64,000 nucleotides of DNA from the NCBI GenBank assembly GCA_000727475.1, contig KL647297.1:2985627-3049626 (forward strand). The letters run 5' to 3'. The first letter of the stretch is position 1, and every line of letters begins with the position of its first letter. The translations under genes and the position numbers were made by a program. The notes beneath the pieces were generated by a model, which worked only from the letters and a program-made list of their open reading frames with translations, was not told where the DNA came from and did no database searches. The DNA comes from Sarcocystis neurona (Eukaryota; Apicomplexa; Conoidasida; Eucoccidiorida; Sarcocystidae). This document shows positions 32,349-42,839 of this stretch, piece after piece.

Positions 32349-34348
32349 TGACAAAACTACCCATGCAGTTGAGTCGCATGTGCGATACTGATACGGAAAA
32401 TCTGCTCACGCGTGTGTTTTTATATTCGTTTCGTGATAAGAAGATGAAATAAAACGTTCGAAGTAGAAGTTCGGTAAACGCTCGCCTCCATCTCTTTACA
32501 TATCTCTATCTGCACACATGCATAGGCGCCTACAGATATATATATATATATATACATGTGCCTGCGCTCGGGAAAGTATACCATTTGTACATATATACAT
32601 CTATACCTGCGCGTCGCAGTATATATACATAGATGTGGCCATTCATATCCGCTCACCGCAGAATGAAGGGAGCGTCACAGGCGAATATGCGGGCAACACG
32701 TGTATCTGCATATACATAGATGTGTATATACACAGACATGTGTGCGGTGTGCCCATCGTGACATATATGTGTCTTACTAGTGTGAGACAGATATCTTTTC
32801 CCGCAAGATATGTGCGTCAAACAGAGAAAGGAACAATAAATTTTAATACACGCAGTCCCTCTGATGCTGACAAATATACACACGTACATGTACATACATA
32901 CATATATGTGCATGTATATATAAACGCGTACATGTGTGTGTCGTGTGGAAAGAGAAACCGTAGAGCTGAAAACCAGCTACTCTAGTCCCAGCAACATCTA
33001 CACTTATATGTGCGTATGTGTAAGTCTACGAACGCGGTGGTATCTTCGCATACATGTATATACATATATATTAGTAGATACGTAAGTACGTGCGGACCTA
33101 TTCGTGCACATGTATGTCATTCGGCGCGTAATGGCGAGCCAAGGATGTGCAAGAAGTACCAGTCGGAACCACACAAACATGCGGCTACTCGTCGGCCGAG
33201 GTTCTGGGCCGCTGCAGCCCCCCACCAACAAGCTGCTGCTACTTTGACGCATGTGGAGCCCTTGGCTGCACGTGCGCTAATCCGCATGTGCCGGGCAGCG
33301 TGCTACGCATGTGGAATCCTTTCTCTCTGTATTTCTCTGTCTGTGTCTTTGTATCTCCATGTAGGGGAAAGTGACGGATATTACAGTGCGACCACGTATG
33401 GACGCGCGCGTTCCTGATTGGCTTTGTGAACAAGTTTTAATTTTCCAAAGTACAAAGTCGCACATCTGCTTTGTTTGCATGTAATGTTCATCCTGTGTGA
33501 ACGAGTACCTGCAGACGTTTCTATCTGAATGTACACGTGTGCAAGGCCGTGCACACAAGTATTCGTAACAGGCAGGTGGCAACGCTGCTGTTGCACCCGC
33601 GTACAGTTGCACCAAATACGAAGGCAGGTTTTTCCAGCGCACACTGCGGCAGCAGCGTTTCTACACGGAAACTGGAATAAGATATACAGAACACTCTTCC
33701 ACCCTTTTCTTTTACTATGTAGATTCCTGTGCACGGGTGCAAAGTTACACACGCACACACACACACGAGGTGACACATAAATACACACCTTGAGCGCGAA
33801 AGTTACGCGCACGTACTACCTGATCATGGACACGTGCGCACGGCGTACGTACACCGGGACGGCGACGCGTACGATGCCCCACTAGGAAGAGTTCAACATC
33901 GAGATCCAGGGATGCCTTCTGCGTCATCCACAGGACGTATTCCGTTACGAATATTTAGATAAACACGCAAGCCTACAGACACACGAGCAGACGTGGTTGC
34001 AGATCTACACCAGCGTATGAATACGTGACAGTTGAATGAGACGCACAGTTGTGAGACACGGCTCTGCAGACGTATCGGCACACCGAGTACGCGCCACACA
34101 CGGAGAACCCCGCTCCCGACAAACGCGCACTACTACTCCTCCCGAAGTAGTTACACCCGCTTGTGTACGCCGAAAACGAACATACACGTGACTGCTTATT
34201 CGCACACGTGCAAATACATAAAATCGAAAGATACTCATCGTTCGTCATCACACCTGTAGGCAGCTAAACCTGAACGTTGACTTCAAAGACGGGAAATTCA
34301 TTTGAGGACTTTCCACTACATCGGCCGCGGCGGAGCAGCGTACAACCT
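32070..34348. other. feature-poor spacer with long (TA)n tract
   Basis: Holds a (TA)n run of about 31 bases at 32314-32344 bordered on both sides by TGCA, another at about 32536-32553, and many TATATG/TACATA stretches up to 33080. A short CAG-bearing segment at about 33580-33670 has a minus-strand acceptor-like border (CCAGTTTCCGTGTAG) and an open Ala/Cys frame, which might be an exon, but nothing is recognised. Confidence 0.5.
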
Positions 34349-37300
34349 CTACTGTACATAAAACGGGTAGTCATACGTTGCTGCCGTTGGTCCCCGTGCT
34401 GCTGCTCCTCTTGCTGCTGCTGGTCTCGTTACCGGGCCCGACGTCCAGCTTGCACTGTTTCCTTCCGAATACTGATATTCTCTCTCCCTTGTAGCACGCA
34501 CCCCGACCGCTGCTGCTGCGCTTTGCTGGCACAACACAGGCCGCTCTGCAGAGCGGCCGACGGGAGAAGGACAGTAATCGCGTACCTCCCGCTGCTCTCT
34601 TCTCAGCGGCTGTGTCTCCTGCTGCTGCGGTTCCTCTTGCGGCGGAGTTTTGTACCAGTAGCGCAACACGAGGGGCTGCTGCTGCGGCTGTTCAATGCGA
34701 ACTGTCGCAGGCAACTGCGAAGGACTCCCTTCAAAAGTACGGTAGTACGTGGGTGCAGGTATGCTGCTTCGTGCTGCCCAAACTCTCGTATTTTCTCCTG
34801 CTTCTCCTGTTTGCGCTGCATTCGATTCCCCGGTGCAGAAAGAGAACAACTGTTGCAGCGGTCGCAATGGGTCTGCCACAGCTGTTGCGACCTCTTCAAT
34901 ATTCGCCGCTGCTCGGCGGGCAGCTTCTTGTGCAGCCTGTGCTGCAGCAGCAGCGGCTGCTGCAGTTGCCGCTGATGCTGCGCGCGGGTTCACTAGGCTT
35001 CCTCGACACCCCTTCGCGTCTTTCTTCTCTGCCGCAGAAGCAGACGCACCAGAATACTTATGTGCTGCGGTAGCAGCAGCAGGATCAACAGAAAAGCCGC
35101 TACACGACTGAGCACGCAAAGTGGCGCGCCTCTGGTGTCCTTCACCTGATATGCGGTCTGCAGTATGAGCAGCAACAGCAGCTTTGGTAGCACGAGGAAA
35201 AGTGACGGCCGCATAAGCTTCTCTTTCTGTTCCTGTCGCTAGCGTTGTTGTCTCCCCACCCTCACCCTTCTCGCCTCTGGGGTATTCATCTCGCAGCTGT
35301 CTCGAAGCAGTCAGGGACACGCCGCTGCCAGAGTCGGTGCGATGGTTCAGCAGTGTCCCCTGCTGCTGCTTCTGCTGTTGCTGCAACGTGTGTACATCTA
35401 CCGGGGTGCCCATCGTAGCAGCAGCAAGTACAGCTATCGCTGTGTCAGCAGCTCGCGCTGCCTTTGTTGCTGCTACTGCTGCGATGTGTGCTGCTGCTGC
35501 TGCAGCAGTGCCCTGCGCTTCACGAGCGCGCTCCTGCCTACGCTGCTGTGCCTCTCCACTGCGATCTGCTGCTGCGTCTGACGGTGTAGAAGTTGTTCCT
35601 GCTAGCCCTCCGTTGCCCAGAGCTGATTTTATTTCTGCGTCTAAAGCGGCTCGGGCTACCGATCCGACTTCAGTTAGCGATTTTGCGACTGCTGGACCTG
35701 CTTCTTTGGGTACCACAGCAGCCAGCGGGGCACCGCTGCTACTGCTGCTGCTATCCGTTTCATCCTGTCGCAGCTGCTCCACAACCGACAAGTCCCTCGA
35801 GCCTCGTTTGCTGTGCCTGCTGCTGCTCTTCCTGCTGCTATTGTAAGGTCTCCTACCTCCTTCGTCGTTCGTTCTCGGTTGCTGGTCTTCCTTTCGAAAG
35901 GCCGCGATAGCCCCTTTTCCGTCGCATTCGTCACTCGCTGCTGCATCTTGGGCCTGCACTGCTGCAGTAGCAGCAGAAAAGAGAGTAGCTTTGTCTTTGA
36001 CTGCCTCTGGTAGCAGTTCAGTCGCCCCGTCGTCGATCTCTCGATGATCGCGCTGCAGTCCCCCACGCCCCTCGTCACCCTGCTGCCGCAGCGGCTGCAC
36101 TTGTTGGCACCGCTGCCGCTGCTGCTGTCGGTGGGGTTGCTGTTGTAGCTGCTGTTCCTGTTGCGTAGCCTGTCGGCCGTTACCTTCTCTGTACCGACTG
36201 TCCTGCAGGCACTGCTGTTGGTGGTGGTGGTGCTGCGGTAAGCCCATTACGCCCAGCGCGACGGATTCATCATATGGTGCTCCTCGGAATTCCTCCTCTT
36301 CGCGTTCGCGTGTGCTGCGCTGCCGCTGCTGCTTGAGGAGCCGCTGTCGCTGTTGCTGCAGCAGTCGCCTCTGCTGGAGCAGTCGCTGCACTACCTCTCC
36401 GTGACTCGCCTCCGTCTCACACAGGCGTTCTTCGGCTGTGACTTGCTGTTGCTGCTGTTGTTGCCGCTCCCGTTGCCGCTTGACGTCGATATCGGTAGCA
36501 GCGCCGGAGCCGTACTCCGGGTGTTGCTGCAGCCATTTTCTTTTGTAGTCGTCTAGAGAGCGTTTCTGTCTCGGCTGAGTTCGTGACATCCAGGCTTCAT
36601 CTGATGCTGCTGTTGTCCCTCCTGATGCTGCTGCCGCTGCTGCTGTCGCACCCGTGTCTTCGACTGTTGCGGCCTCTGCGCCGAAGCGTATCCAGTTGTC
36701 CGGCACTTTTGACTTTCTCTTCTTTTCTTCGCCGCCACCTTCCCATTTATAATCCAACTCCTTAAATCGGGCCGCAGCCTTCCGTCTCCCTTTTCCACCC
36801 TCTTCTGCCAGCCTGTCCGTCGTACCTGCTGCCGCTCCGCATTCTGCTGCACCTTCACGTCCTGCGTTCCTGAACAGGGGAAGAGGCTGCCAGCCGGCGA
36901 TGCCTGCTGCCGCGTGCCGGTCGAGCGGAAAGGCACCTGAGTCGTACGACCTGTTGTGCGTGACTTCTGCCGGTGTTACTGGTCGTAACGGTATATGTCC
37001 TAATATATATGGCACTTCCGCTTGCTGGACCTCCTTTCCTGTATGCAGAGACGGTTGTTGCTGCAGTTCAGCTATCGTGTGCTTCCTGTAGATACCCTGC
37101 TCTCGCCTCAACTGCTGCAGCTGCCGTTGAAACGCAAGCTGTTGCTGCCCTTCCCGATCACGCAGCACAAATGCACCTCCCTCCTGCGGTAGGTCGCCCG
37201 AATGCCACTGCTGCCGCTCCTCCTTCGGCGCTCCAAAAGAATAGGACAACTCACGCTGGTTTTTTGACTCGTCGACCAGCAACACGTCACTTCTCCACTG

Positions 37301-40300
37301 ACGCTGCTGCTGCGGATCTGCGGGGAAGCCTGCACTAGACTGCGAAAAGGAGCGCAGCGCAGCAGCACCAGCTCTGCATGGGCACGCCGTCGCGTAAGCG
37401 GCAGCAGCAGCTGTGGGGATGGTGGGGCCCGAGGGAACAGGTGCTCTGTAAGCTGCTGCGCCGTCTTGTGGAGCAGCAAATGCATCACAAGAAGATCCCT
37501 GCGCACCATCAGCAGCGGCACGGTATGTTTCCTCTGCTTTCTCTAGGGCTGATTTGCTTGGCGAAACACGGACGGCTCCTCTGGCAGCTGCGTCGCTAGC
37601 AGGCATATACACAAGAGCCGCTGCTGCTGAAGCTGCTTCTCCTGCAGGTCGATTTGTTGGAGCCGCTGCTGACGTAGCAACAGCATGTAAACGCGAAGGT
37701 GCACGTAAAACACATCTCATCCCCTGGTCTTGCCCCACCTGCTCCTTCTGGAAACCTTCCAGCTGCTTGTGCGACGGCGTTTCCTGCTGCTGCCGCTGCT
37801 GTTTCTGCGGCACCCATTGCGCCACGTGCAGCTCCACGTCCTGAGGTGTGGGAAGGGTGGTGTAGGTGGGCAGTAGCTTCGAAGAAACCGGCAAAGGCAC
37901 AGGACGTGCGGCGTCAGGAGGTGCCGCAACAAGAGTCGAAGAAGAAGCAGCTGCGCGCACTCCAGTCTCTCCTGTAGGCCGCTGAGGCACCACGGGGCGC
38001 TGCGTACCATGCTGCTGCTGGACCTGCTGCCGCAGTTGCTGCTGTTGTAGGTAATGCTGTTGCGGCTGCTGCAGTTGCCACTGCATGTGTACCGGTCTCT
38101 GCTGGTCCTGCGGCAGCCACACCATTGGAAAGACCTCACCAACAGCAGTTCCTGCTGTGCGCTGCACTTGCTGTCCGTTCTCTCCCGCCTGTGATGTACC
38201 TGCCGTAGAGGGCGCGTCGCTGCTGCACACGCATTTGGTGCAGCTGCTGCCATCGGTGCCTACCCCCAGCAGCAGCCGCAGTTTATCGAAGAGAGAAAAT
38301 TTCTTCGGTGGCGGCGGCTCCGCAGCGGCAACAGGAGCCGCACTTTTCACAGCAGCACGAGTCACGTGAGGGAGAGTAGCGGAAGTGGCATGACGCGCAG
38401 CAGCAGTGCTGGGTGCACGAAGAGCTGCAGGAGCACAGACACCAGCTGCAGCAACAGGAGTAGCAGCGGCATGAGGAGTTGTCCTGGGGGCGGCAAGAAC
38501 CGGAGTTGCAACGCCGTTAATGATGCGCCACTTTCTGATTATAGGTGCGTTGACTGGATGCCGGTCACTCTGGGCCGTTGCTGTTGTTCCTGCACCAGCA
38601 GGACAAGGGCCGCCTGGTGCTGGTCCTGCAGCAGTAAGAGAAGCAGCCTCGCTGCCGCAGACGCCTCTGTGGGCGGTAGAGAAGGCCACCAGTGGTAAAG
38701 TACTGGGAGAGTCAGTCCTGCCAACCCGTGCGTGTATCTTGGTTGGCTGCTGCCGTTGTTGCTCCGGCTGCTGCTCGCGCAAGACGTATTGCTTCCCCTC
38801 TCTCCACAGGTAGACTTGTTGTTCTTGCAGCTGAAGTGAGGGAGGTTGCAATGTTTGCTGGCGCTTCGGAAGCTGCTGCGGCTGAAGTTGCTCCTGCTGC
38901 CGGTTTGGCTGCTGCTGCTCGAGAGGCTGTGCCTGACGCTGCTGCTGAGGTGGCTGCTGCTGCTGTTTGACTTGCTGCGGTTGTTGTTCGACACACACCT
39001 GCTGGCGTCGTTGCCTTGCGACAGAAGCGTCGTCCAACTTGAGACATGAGGGGAGAAGGAAAGGCGTTCCTGCAGATGGGGTCGTTGCCGTGGCGTCGAT
39101 GGCAGCCGACGTAGGTGGATGAGCAGCACCAGCAGGGGCAGGCCCCGAAGCAGTAGCAGCAGCAGATGCGACCTCCAAAGCAGCACTGGCAGCCTGCGCG
39201 GGAGCAGCAGTGAAAGAGGCACAAGAGTCCACAACAGCTGTCAAAGCAGTAGCAGCGGCAACAACGGGGGCTTCGGCGGCTTCAGGAGGCGCTGCAGAGA
39301 CAGCACCAGCAGCAAACACGGGAGAAATTGAAGGCGAACGCAGTGCTGCGTCTGCTGCGTTGCCTAAGTGACCGGCAGCAGGTACGGGTACAACAACAAC
39401 ACGTGGTTGACTTGGAGCAGCGGCAGCTCCAGCAGAGATATGTGAGGTGTCCGGTGTCTCGCTTGCAGCAGACAACGCTGTAGGAGCTGCTGGTTCTGAC
39501 TTCACCTGCAATGTCTGGGGATGCACTAGTTGAAACTCCGGATGCTGCTGCTGCTTTTGCTGTTTCTGCTGCTCCTTCTGCCGTCGCTGTTTTTGCTGCA
39601 GCTTTGCCTGCTGCTGGGAGCCCGAGAAGGTTAGGGGGCTGCTGCTACGCTGGAGGGGACTGTTGCTACGCTGGGGGCTGGACGTGCTAGACGAAGGCGC
39701 AGAAGATTTGCTGCTTGCGCTGCTGACGCTTATGTGTTGCGCGCCTCCTGCAGCACCGCCCGTACCAGTTGTTGTTGCCGTCAATCGAGTTCCTCCTGCT
39801 TTTGCCGCAGCAGCCAGACGTCGCGTTGCAGTAGGGGAAGACTGTGTGGGAGGCGGGCGTGAGCGGGATCGCTGCTGGGCTCGCTTCCCACAAACAGGAG
39901 CAACGTGGGAAGCAGCGGCTACTGCAGGACCGGCGGCAGCAGCAGGTGTAGAAGCAGCAACAGCAGGTCCAGGAGCAGCAGCAGCAGATGTAGAAGCAGC
40001 AACAGCAGGTGCAGAAAGAGCAGCAGCAGCAGGTGCAGGAGCAGCAGCAGCAGATATAGAAGCAGCAATAGCAGGTGCAGAAAGAGCAGCAGCAGCACTG
40101 GCAGGTGCAGAAGCAGCAGCAGCAGGACCAGCACTGTGGTGTGGGGAGGCAGCCACAGCAGCACCTCGAGCACCAGCAGCAGCAGCGGCACCTATTACAT
40201 CGGGAACAGCAACGGCGGTTGCTGTAGGAGGAGCGCCTGCAGCAGCAGAACCTTCAGAAGGCGAAGCGACGTTCTCAGCAGCTAGAGCAGGAGGGACTGC

Positions 40301-42787
40301 ACTGGCAGGAGGAATGGGCAGAGAAGAAGGTGCAAGAGGCGAAATATTATCCTGCTGCGGGAAAGCGGTTTGCTGCTTGCGCTCCTGCTGCTCCCGCTGA
40401 ACAAGGTCCACCGATGTGATAGGCGGCTGCGGCTCCGGCGTAGCGAGCTCCTTTGTCTCAGCCGAACACAGTTCACCGGGACGTGAAGCCAAGAGATCCG
40501 ACTTCTCCTGAGATGGCTGATACAGCAGCTGCTGCTGGTGCAGTGAAGGCTGCTGCTGCGTCGCCGGGTGCGGCTGCTCTTGCTGCAGGACGATAACGGC
40601 GCATTCCTGGTGCTGCTTCTGCGTCTGTGGTAGCTGCTGCTGCTCTGCCAGGGCTTCTATTCGGTGGAATCCCGGGCCCGGCACCTGCTGCCGCAGTTGC
40701 TGCGGCGACTGTGTGAGGTCGGTCTGCCACATCTCTAACTTCTGCTGCAGGTCCCGGATGGCGCTCACCTCGGCTTCTAGAAGTTGTTGCTCCTTCTCCT
40801 GCTGCTGGAGTTCCAGCAGCAGGCGCCTTTTCTCCTGCTCGGCAGCAGCAGCACCCCACACCTGCTGCAGCTTCACACGCCCCACGGCGTCACAGGCAGC
40901 AGAAAGGGATGCCGCCTCTCTTTCCGCTGCAGCAGCGGCCTCGGCCGCAGCAGCTTCTGCTGCCAGCGTAGCAGCAACGGGTGTCCTGGATGTGAAAGGA
41001 AACTCTTCAGATTCTCCGCTGTCGCTTCCTTCCTCTGCAGCCCGAGCACGAGGAGAACTATCCACACGTGCGAAGACAGCAGGAGGAAGGGAGGCTCCGT
41101 CCCCAGCAGTAGCATTCCGAGAGAATTGCGGGTGGCCCACTGCAGCAGCAGGGATCTGCAGCGGGTCTGCGTTCTGCTCCTGCAGTTGCTGCTGTTCAAA
41201 GCGAACCTTCACTTGTCGCTGCTGCAGCGTATCAACAGGAGACTGAGCAGCAACGCGTTGCGCTTCTGCTTCTGCCGTAGCAGCAGCGGCAGCAAAGCTT
41301 GCGGAAACAAAGGCTCGGCTCATGGTACTGCAGCCGCTTCTTTCCGCCCAGCTTTCCCACATGTCTGCCGTTCCTGCTGTTGCCCCTCCCTCCTCCTTAC
41401 TCATCCTTTGGTCCTCGCCCCCAGTGGGCATGCTGCTGCTGCTCACGCTCGTGTACCCCACGCTCCCGCTTCCTCCTGCAGTAGTCAATCTGCCTTGCAG
41501 CAGCGCCAGCAGCTGCTCCGTCGGCAGCGGCAGCTGCAGTATCTTTTCCTCCTCTCCCCCATCTTCACCTGCGGCTACCGTTACATTCTCTTCTGTTCCT
41601 GCTGCACCGATTACAGCTTCCGCTGCTACTTCTCCGGCCTTCCCTGCTGCAGCAGCAGAGAACAGGGCGCTCGGGTGGCCATTTTGCTGTCGCTGCAGAT
41701 TTCTCGGCTGCTGCTGCTGCTGTGACAGGTCGTGAGACGCCATGTACAAGTGAGACTGTCCGTGCTGCTGCAGCGGCAACAGCAGTCGCTGCAGCTGCTG
41801 CTGCTCTTCTCTCTGATTTTCGTACTGTTCAGGCAGCAGCACGGGTAGCAACTCTCCGAGATTTGTGTCGTCCGACCACGTGCCCTTCCCCGGAGCAGGC
41901 GGCACTACTGCAGCTATTCGGTAACTGTTGAAGCTGTTGCAGCTGAGCAGCGCAGCAGCCGCAGCTGCTGCTGCCTCAGGTGACTGCTGGGGAAGTTCCT
42001 GCTGTAGCAGCTCGCGTGGACTTCTGTCGCGTCTGCGGCGTCGTGCTGCCGCTCTTCGTGAAGAGAGAAGCCTGCGCATCCTGCTGCTGCTTCTACTGCG
42101 CAGGCGTGCTGCGAGCGACACGTGTGCTGCTCCACCGCCATTAGCAGCAGTCGATTTGCCAGCGGCAGAAGGTGAAGGTAACTGGCTGAGGCTGCTTAGA
42201 AACTCTTCCTCTTCCTCCTCGTTCTCGTACTCCTCTAGCGGAGGCGGTTCATGCGCTAGCCAAAAGGGATGCAGCACAGGCGAATAGTAGGGCGCGAGAC
42301 AGGGAGATAGCTGCGATGAAGCTGGTAAGCACCGCTCTGCTGCTGCTGCGGCGGCACGCCGGACCAGCCGCAAGTCTTCGGTAGACGCACACGAAGCAGC
42401 GCTTCTTTCTCTCTCTGCTGCTGTCGTAGGCGTCGAGTCTCTCGATCTGCTACTAGAAAAGAACCGCAGAGCAGCAGCAGCAGTCCACGCCGGTTCGCCG
42501 CTACTGTTGCTGCTGCTGGGGTCACTGGGAAATGGTGCTCCTGCTCCTTCTTCTGTGAATAAGTTGCCGCTGGGGATGGACTTGCTGCCGCTGGTGCTGC
42601 TGCGGCCTGCGCGCGAAGCAGCACCGCAGTATTTCACCGCTGCTCTCCTTGCTGCTGCTGTTTCCTCCGACGCGACTCCTGCAGCACGCCGTCCCCGCTT
42701 GCGGCTGCTGCTGCCCGAAAGCTCGTCGAGCTGCTGGGCCAACAGAGACAGCTCAGACGACACGCCAGCAACAGCAGCAGGCGGCAT
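34349..42787 (-). CDS. giant Gln/Ala-rich homopolymer protein, 2812 aa
   Basis: An uninterrupted minus-strand frame runs from ATG at 42787 (MPPAAVAGVSSELSLLAQQL) to TAG at 34349; it is open about 17 codons further upstream without ATG. Runs of Gln, Ala and Ser dominate. Less repetitive islands include an acidic PPPLEEYENEEEEEEFLSSL near 42190-42260, KKFSLFDKLRLLLGVG near 38260-38310, KVPDNWIRFGAE near 36670-36720, and RSLDDYKRKWLQQHPEYGSG near 36500-36565. The region after about residue 2060 becomes more basic and Gln-rich, with short coiled-coil-like stretches. No catalytic or DNA-binding domain is recognised. A possible donor (TTTTAT|GTACAG) lies in the last codons, so a further 3' exon is possible. 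The plus strand is also open over hundreds of codons but reads Leu/Cys-rich, which is less protein-like. Confidence 0.7.
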   Translation of the reverse strand: MPPAAVAGVSSELSLLAQQLDELSGSSSRKRGRRAAGVASEETAAARRAAVKYCGAASRAGRSSTSGSKSIPSGNLFTEEGAGAPFPSDPSSSNSSGEPAWTAAAALRFFSSSRSRDSTPTTAAERERSAASCASTEDLRLVRRAAAAAAERCLPASSQLSPCLAPYYSPVLHPFWLAHEPPPLEEYENEEEEEEFLSSLSQLPSPSAAGKSTAANGGGAAHVSLAARLRSRSSSRMRRLLSSRRAAARRRRRDRSPRELLQQELPQQSPEAAAAAAAALLSCNSFNSYRIAAVVPPAPGKGTWSDDTNLGELLPVLLPEQYENQREEQQQLQRLLLPLQQHGQSHLYMASHDLSQQQQQPRNLQRQQNGHPSALFSAAAAGKAGEVAAEAVIGAAGTEENVTVAAGEDGGEEEKILQLPLPTEQLLALLQGRLTTAGGSGSVGYTSVSSSSMPTGGEDQRMSKEEGGATAGTADMWESWAERSGCSTMSRAFVSASFAAAAATAEAEAQRVAAQSPVDTLQQRQVKVRFEQQQLQEQNADPLQIPAAAVGHPQFSRNATAGDGASLPPAVFARVDSSPRARAAEEGSDSGESEEFPFTSRTPVAATLAAEAAAAEAAAAAEREAASLSAACDAVGRVKLQQVWGAAAAEQEKRRLLLELQQQEKEQQLLEAEVSAIRDLQQKLEMWQTDLTQSPQQLRQQVPGPGFHRIEALAEQQQLPQTQKQHQECAVIVLQQEQPHPATQQQPSLHQQQLLYQPSQEKSDLLASRPGELCSAETKELATPEPQPPITSVDLVQREQQERKQQTAFPQQDNISPLAPSSLPIPPASAVPPALAAENVASPSEGSAAAGAPPTATAVAVPDVIGAAAAAGARGAAVAASPHHSAGPAAAASAPASAAAALSAPAIAASISAAAAPAPAAAALSAPAVAASTSAAAAPGPAVAASTPAAAAGPAVAAASHVAPVCGKRAQQRSRSRPPPTQSSPTATRRLAAAAKAGGTRLTATTTGTGGAAGGAQHISVSSASSKSSAPSSSTSSPQRSNSPLQRSSSPLTFSGSQQQAKLQQKQRRQKEQQKQQKQQQHPEFQLVHPQTLQVKSEPAAPTALSAASETPDTSHISAGAAAAPSQPRVVVVPVPAAGHLGNAADAALRSPSISPVFAAGAVSAAPPEAAEAPVVAAATALTAVVDSCASFTAAPAQAASAALEVASAAATASGPAPAGAAHPPTSAAIDATATTPSAGTPFLLPSCLKLDDASVARQRRQQVCVEQQPQQVKQQQQPPQQQRQAQPLEQQQPNRQQEQLQPQQLPKRQQTLQPPSLQLQEQQVYLWREGKQYVLREQQPEQQRQQPTKIHARVGRTDSPSTLPLVAFSTAHRGVCGSEAASLTAAGPAPGGPCPAGAGTTATAQSDRHPVNAPIIRKWRIINGVATPVLAAPRTTPHAAATPVAAAGVCAPAALRAPSTAAARHATSATLPHVTRAAVKSAAPVAAAEPPPPKKFSLFDKLRLLLGVGTDGSSCTKCVCSSDAPSTAGTSQAGENGQQVQRTAGTAVGEVFPMVWLPQDQQRPVHMQWQLQQPQQHYLQQQQLRQQVQQQHGTQRPVVPQRPTGETGVRAAASSSTLVAAPPDAARPVPLPVSSKLLPTYTTLPTPQDVELHVAQWVPQKQQRQQQETPSHKQLEGFQKEQVGQDQGMRCVLRAPSRLHAVATSAAAPTNRPAGEAASAAAALVYMPASDAAARGAVRVSPSKSALEKAEETYRAAADGAQGSSCDAFAAPQDGAAAYRAPVPSGPTIPTAAAAAYATACPCRAGAAALRSFSQSSAGFPADPQQQRQWRSDVLLVDESKNQRELSYSFGAPKEERQQWHSGDLPQEGGAFVLRDREGQQQLAFQRQLQQLRREQGIYRKHTIAELQQQPSLHTGKEVQQAEVPYILGHIPLRPVTPAEVTHNRSYDSGAFPLDRHAAAGIAGWQPLPLFRNAGREGAAECGAAAGTTDRLAEEGGKGRRKAAARFKELDYKWEGGGEEKKRKSKVPDNWIRFGAEAATVEDTGATAAAAAASGGTTAASDEAWMSRTQPRQKRSLDDYKRKWLQQHPEYGSGAATDIDVKRQRERQQQQQQQVTAEERLCETEASHGEVVQRLLQQRRLLQQQRQRLLKQQRQRSTREREEEEFRGAPYDESVALGVMGLPQHHHHQQQCLQDSRYREGNGRQATQQEQQLQQQPHRQQQRQRCQQVQPLRQQGDEGRGGLQRDHREIDDGATELLPEAVKDKATLFSAATAAVQAQDAAASDECDGKGAIAAFRKEDQQPRTNDEGGRRPYNSSRKSSSRHSKRGSRDLSVVEQLRQDETDSSSSSSGAPLAAVVPKEAGPAVAKSLTEVGSVARAALDAEIKSALGNGGLAGTTSTPSDAAADRSGEAQQRRQERAREAQGTAAAAAAHIAAVAATKAARAADTAIAVLAAATMGTPVDVHTLQQQQKQQQGTLLNHRTDSGSGVSLTASRQLRDEYPRGEKGEGGETTTLATGTEREAYAAVTFPRATKAAVAAHTADRISGEGHQRRATLRAQSCSGFSVDPAAATAAHKYSGASASAAEKKDAKGCRGSLVNPRAASAATAAAAAAAAQAAQEAARRAAANIEEVATAVADPLRPLQQLFSFCTGESNAAQTGEAGENTRVWAARSSIPAPTYYRTFEGSPSQLPATVRIEQPQQQPLVLRYWYKTPPQEEPQQQETQPLRREQREVRDYCPSPVGRSAERPVLCQQSAAAAVGVRATREREYQYSEGNSASWTSGPVTRPAAARGAAARGPTAATYDYPFYVQ
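39905..40130 (-). repeat. Ala-rich minisatellite inside the giant frame
   Basis: About 225 bases repeat units built from GCAGCAACAGCAGGTGCAGA-like DNA, with spacings of about 45 and 90 bases. On the minus strand they encode repeats such as SAPAIAASISAAAAPAP and SAPAVAASTSAAAAPGP within the 2812-codon frame. Confidence 0.75.
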
Positions 42788-42839
42788 TGTGAATACAGAG
42801 AGAGAAAAAAAGTGCAGCACCACCAGCAACAGCAGCAAA

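Noticed and set aside
39663..40400. 245-codon Ala-rich plus-strand frame
   Set aside because: It is antisense to the 2812-codon frame and consists of the same Ala minisatellite read in another frame.
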